Shown one piece after another: positions 5,680 through 5,699 of a DNA stretch of 5,699 nucleotides. Each line of letters starts with the position of its first letter. Position 1 is the stretch's first letter. The translations under genes were made by a program, and so were the position numbers. A model generated the notes under the pieces. It was not told the origin of the DNA. It searched no databases and saw only the letters and a program-made list of their open reading frames with translations. The DNA is from Deferribacteraceae bacterium. GTDB taxonomy: Bacteria > Chrysiogenota > Deferribacteres > Deferribacterales > JAISNW01. Location: assembly GCA_031285415.1 (NCBI GenBank), contig JAITWF010000130.1:1-5699 (forward strand), read 5' to 3'.

Positions 5680-5695
5680 CCCCTCCTGGGAGGGG
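5680..5695. repeat. Perfect 7-bp inverted repeat at right edge
   Basis: CCCCTCC (5680-5686) and GGAGGGG (5689-5695) flank TG. It is followed by TGGC and the window end. Read on the minus strand it begins GCCACCCCT and ends AGGGGAACC, closely matching the hairpin region at 2916-2940. It is probably another copy of the dispersed palindrome family, and may continue beyond the window. Confidence 0.55.
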
Positions 5696-5699
5696 TGGC

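Overview
This is a 5.7 kb chromosomal window from a Gram-negative-type bacterium. It holds five complete-looking genes and three intergenic stretches rich in G/C inverted repeats. The gene content suggests a motile anaerobe or microaerophile: a stand-alone CheX, a secreted M16 peptidase, and UbiX next to a LysN/Aro8-like aminotransferase. By eye the G+C content is in the mid-40s per cent. The dispersed CCCCTCC-type palindromes and a relic resembling the GTCATTGCGAGC-type repeat would fit Deferribacterota or a related lineage. That placement is a low-confidence guess; no rRNA or other marker gene is present.

Layout. (1) Positions 1-225 are non-coding: four G/C-rich dyads, then an AT-rich promoter-like stretch. 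(2) Positions 226-2845 form a three-gene plus-strand operon: cheX, a signal-peptide-bearing M16 zinc peptidase, and a GHKL (RsbW-like) ATP-binding protein. The last two overlap by ATGA. (3) Positions 2846-3046 are intergenic, with a degenerate dispersed repeat, a strong hairpin and a textbook MerR-type promoter (19-bp spacer filled by a dyad). (4) A MerR-family regulator with a GyrI-like effector domain (GTG start at 3047) ends in a one-directional terminator. (5) On the minus strand, ubiX and a class I/II PLP aminotransferase form a two-gene unit with a TAATG stop/start overlap, convergent with merR. (6) The right edge carries another CCCCTCC/GGAGGGG hairpin.

How the genes relate. The first operon pairs a predicted CheY-P phosphatase with an RsbW-like ATPase whose N-terminal third looks like a degenerate receiver domain. 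This hints at a signalling module with a periplasmic protease gene in the middle. The MerR gene looks monocistronic and self-controlled. UbiX would supply prenylated FMN to a UbiD-type decarboxylase encoded elsewhere.

The most unusual sequence-level property is that GGCC and CGCG are both completely absent from the window, while GCGC, CCGG and GATC are present.
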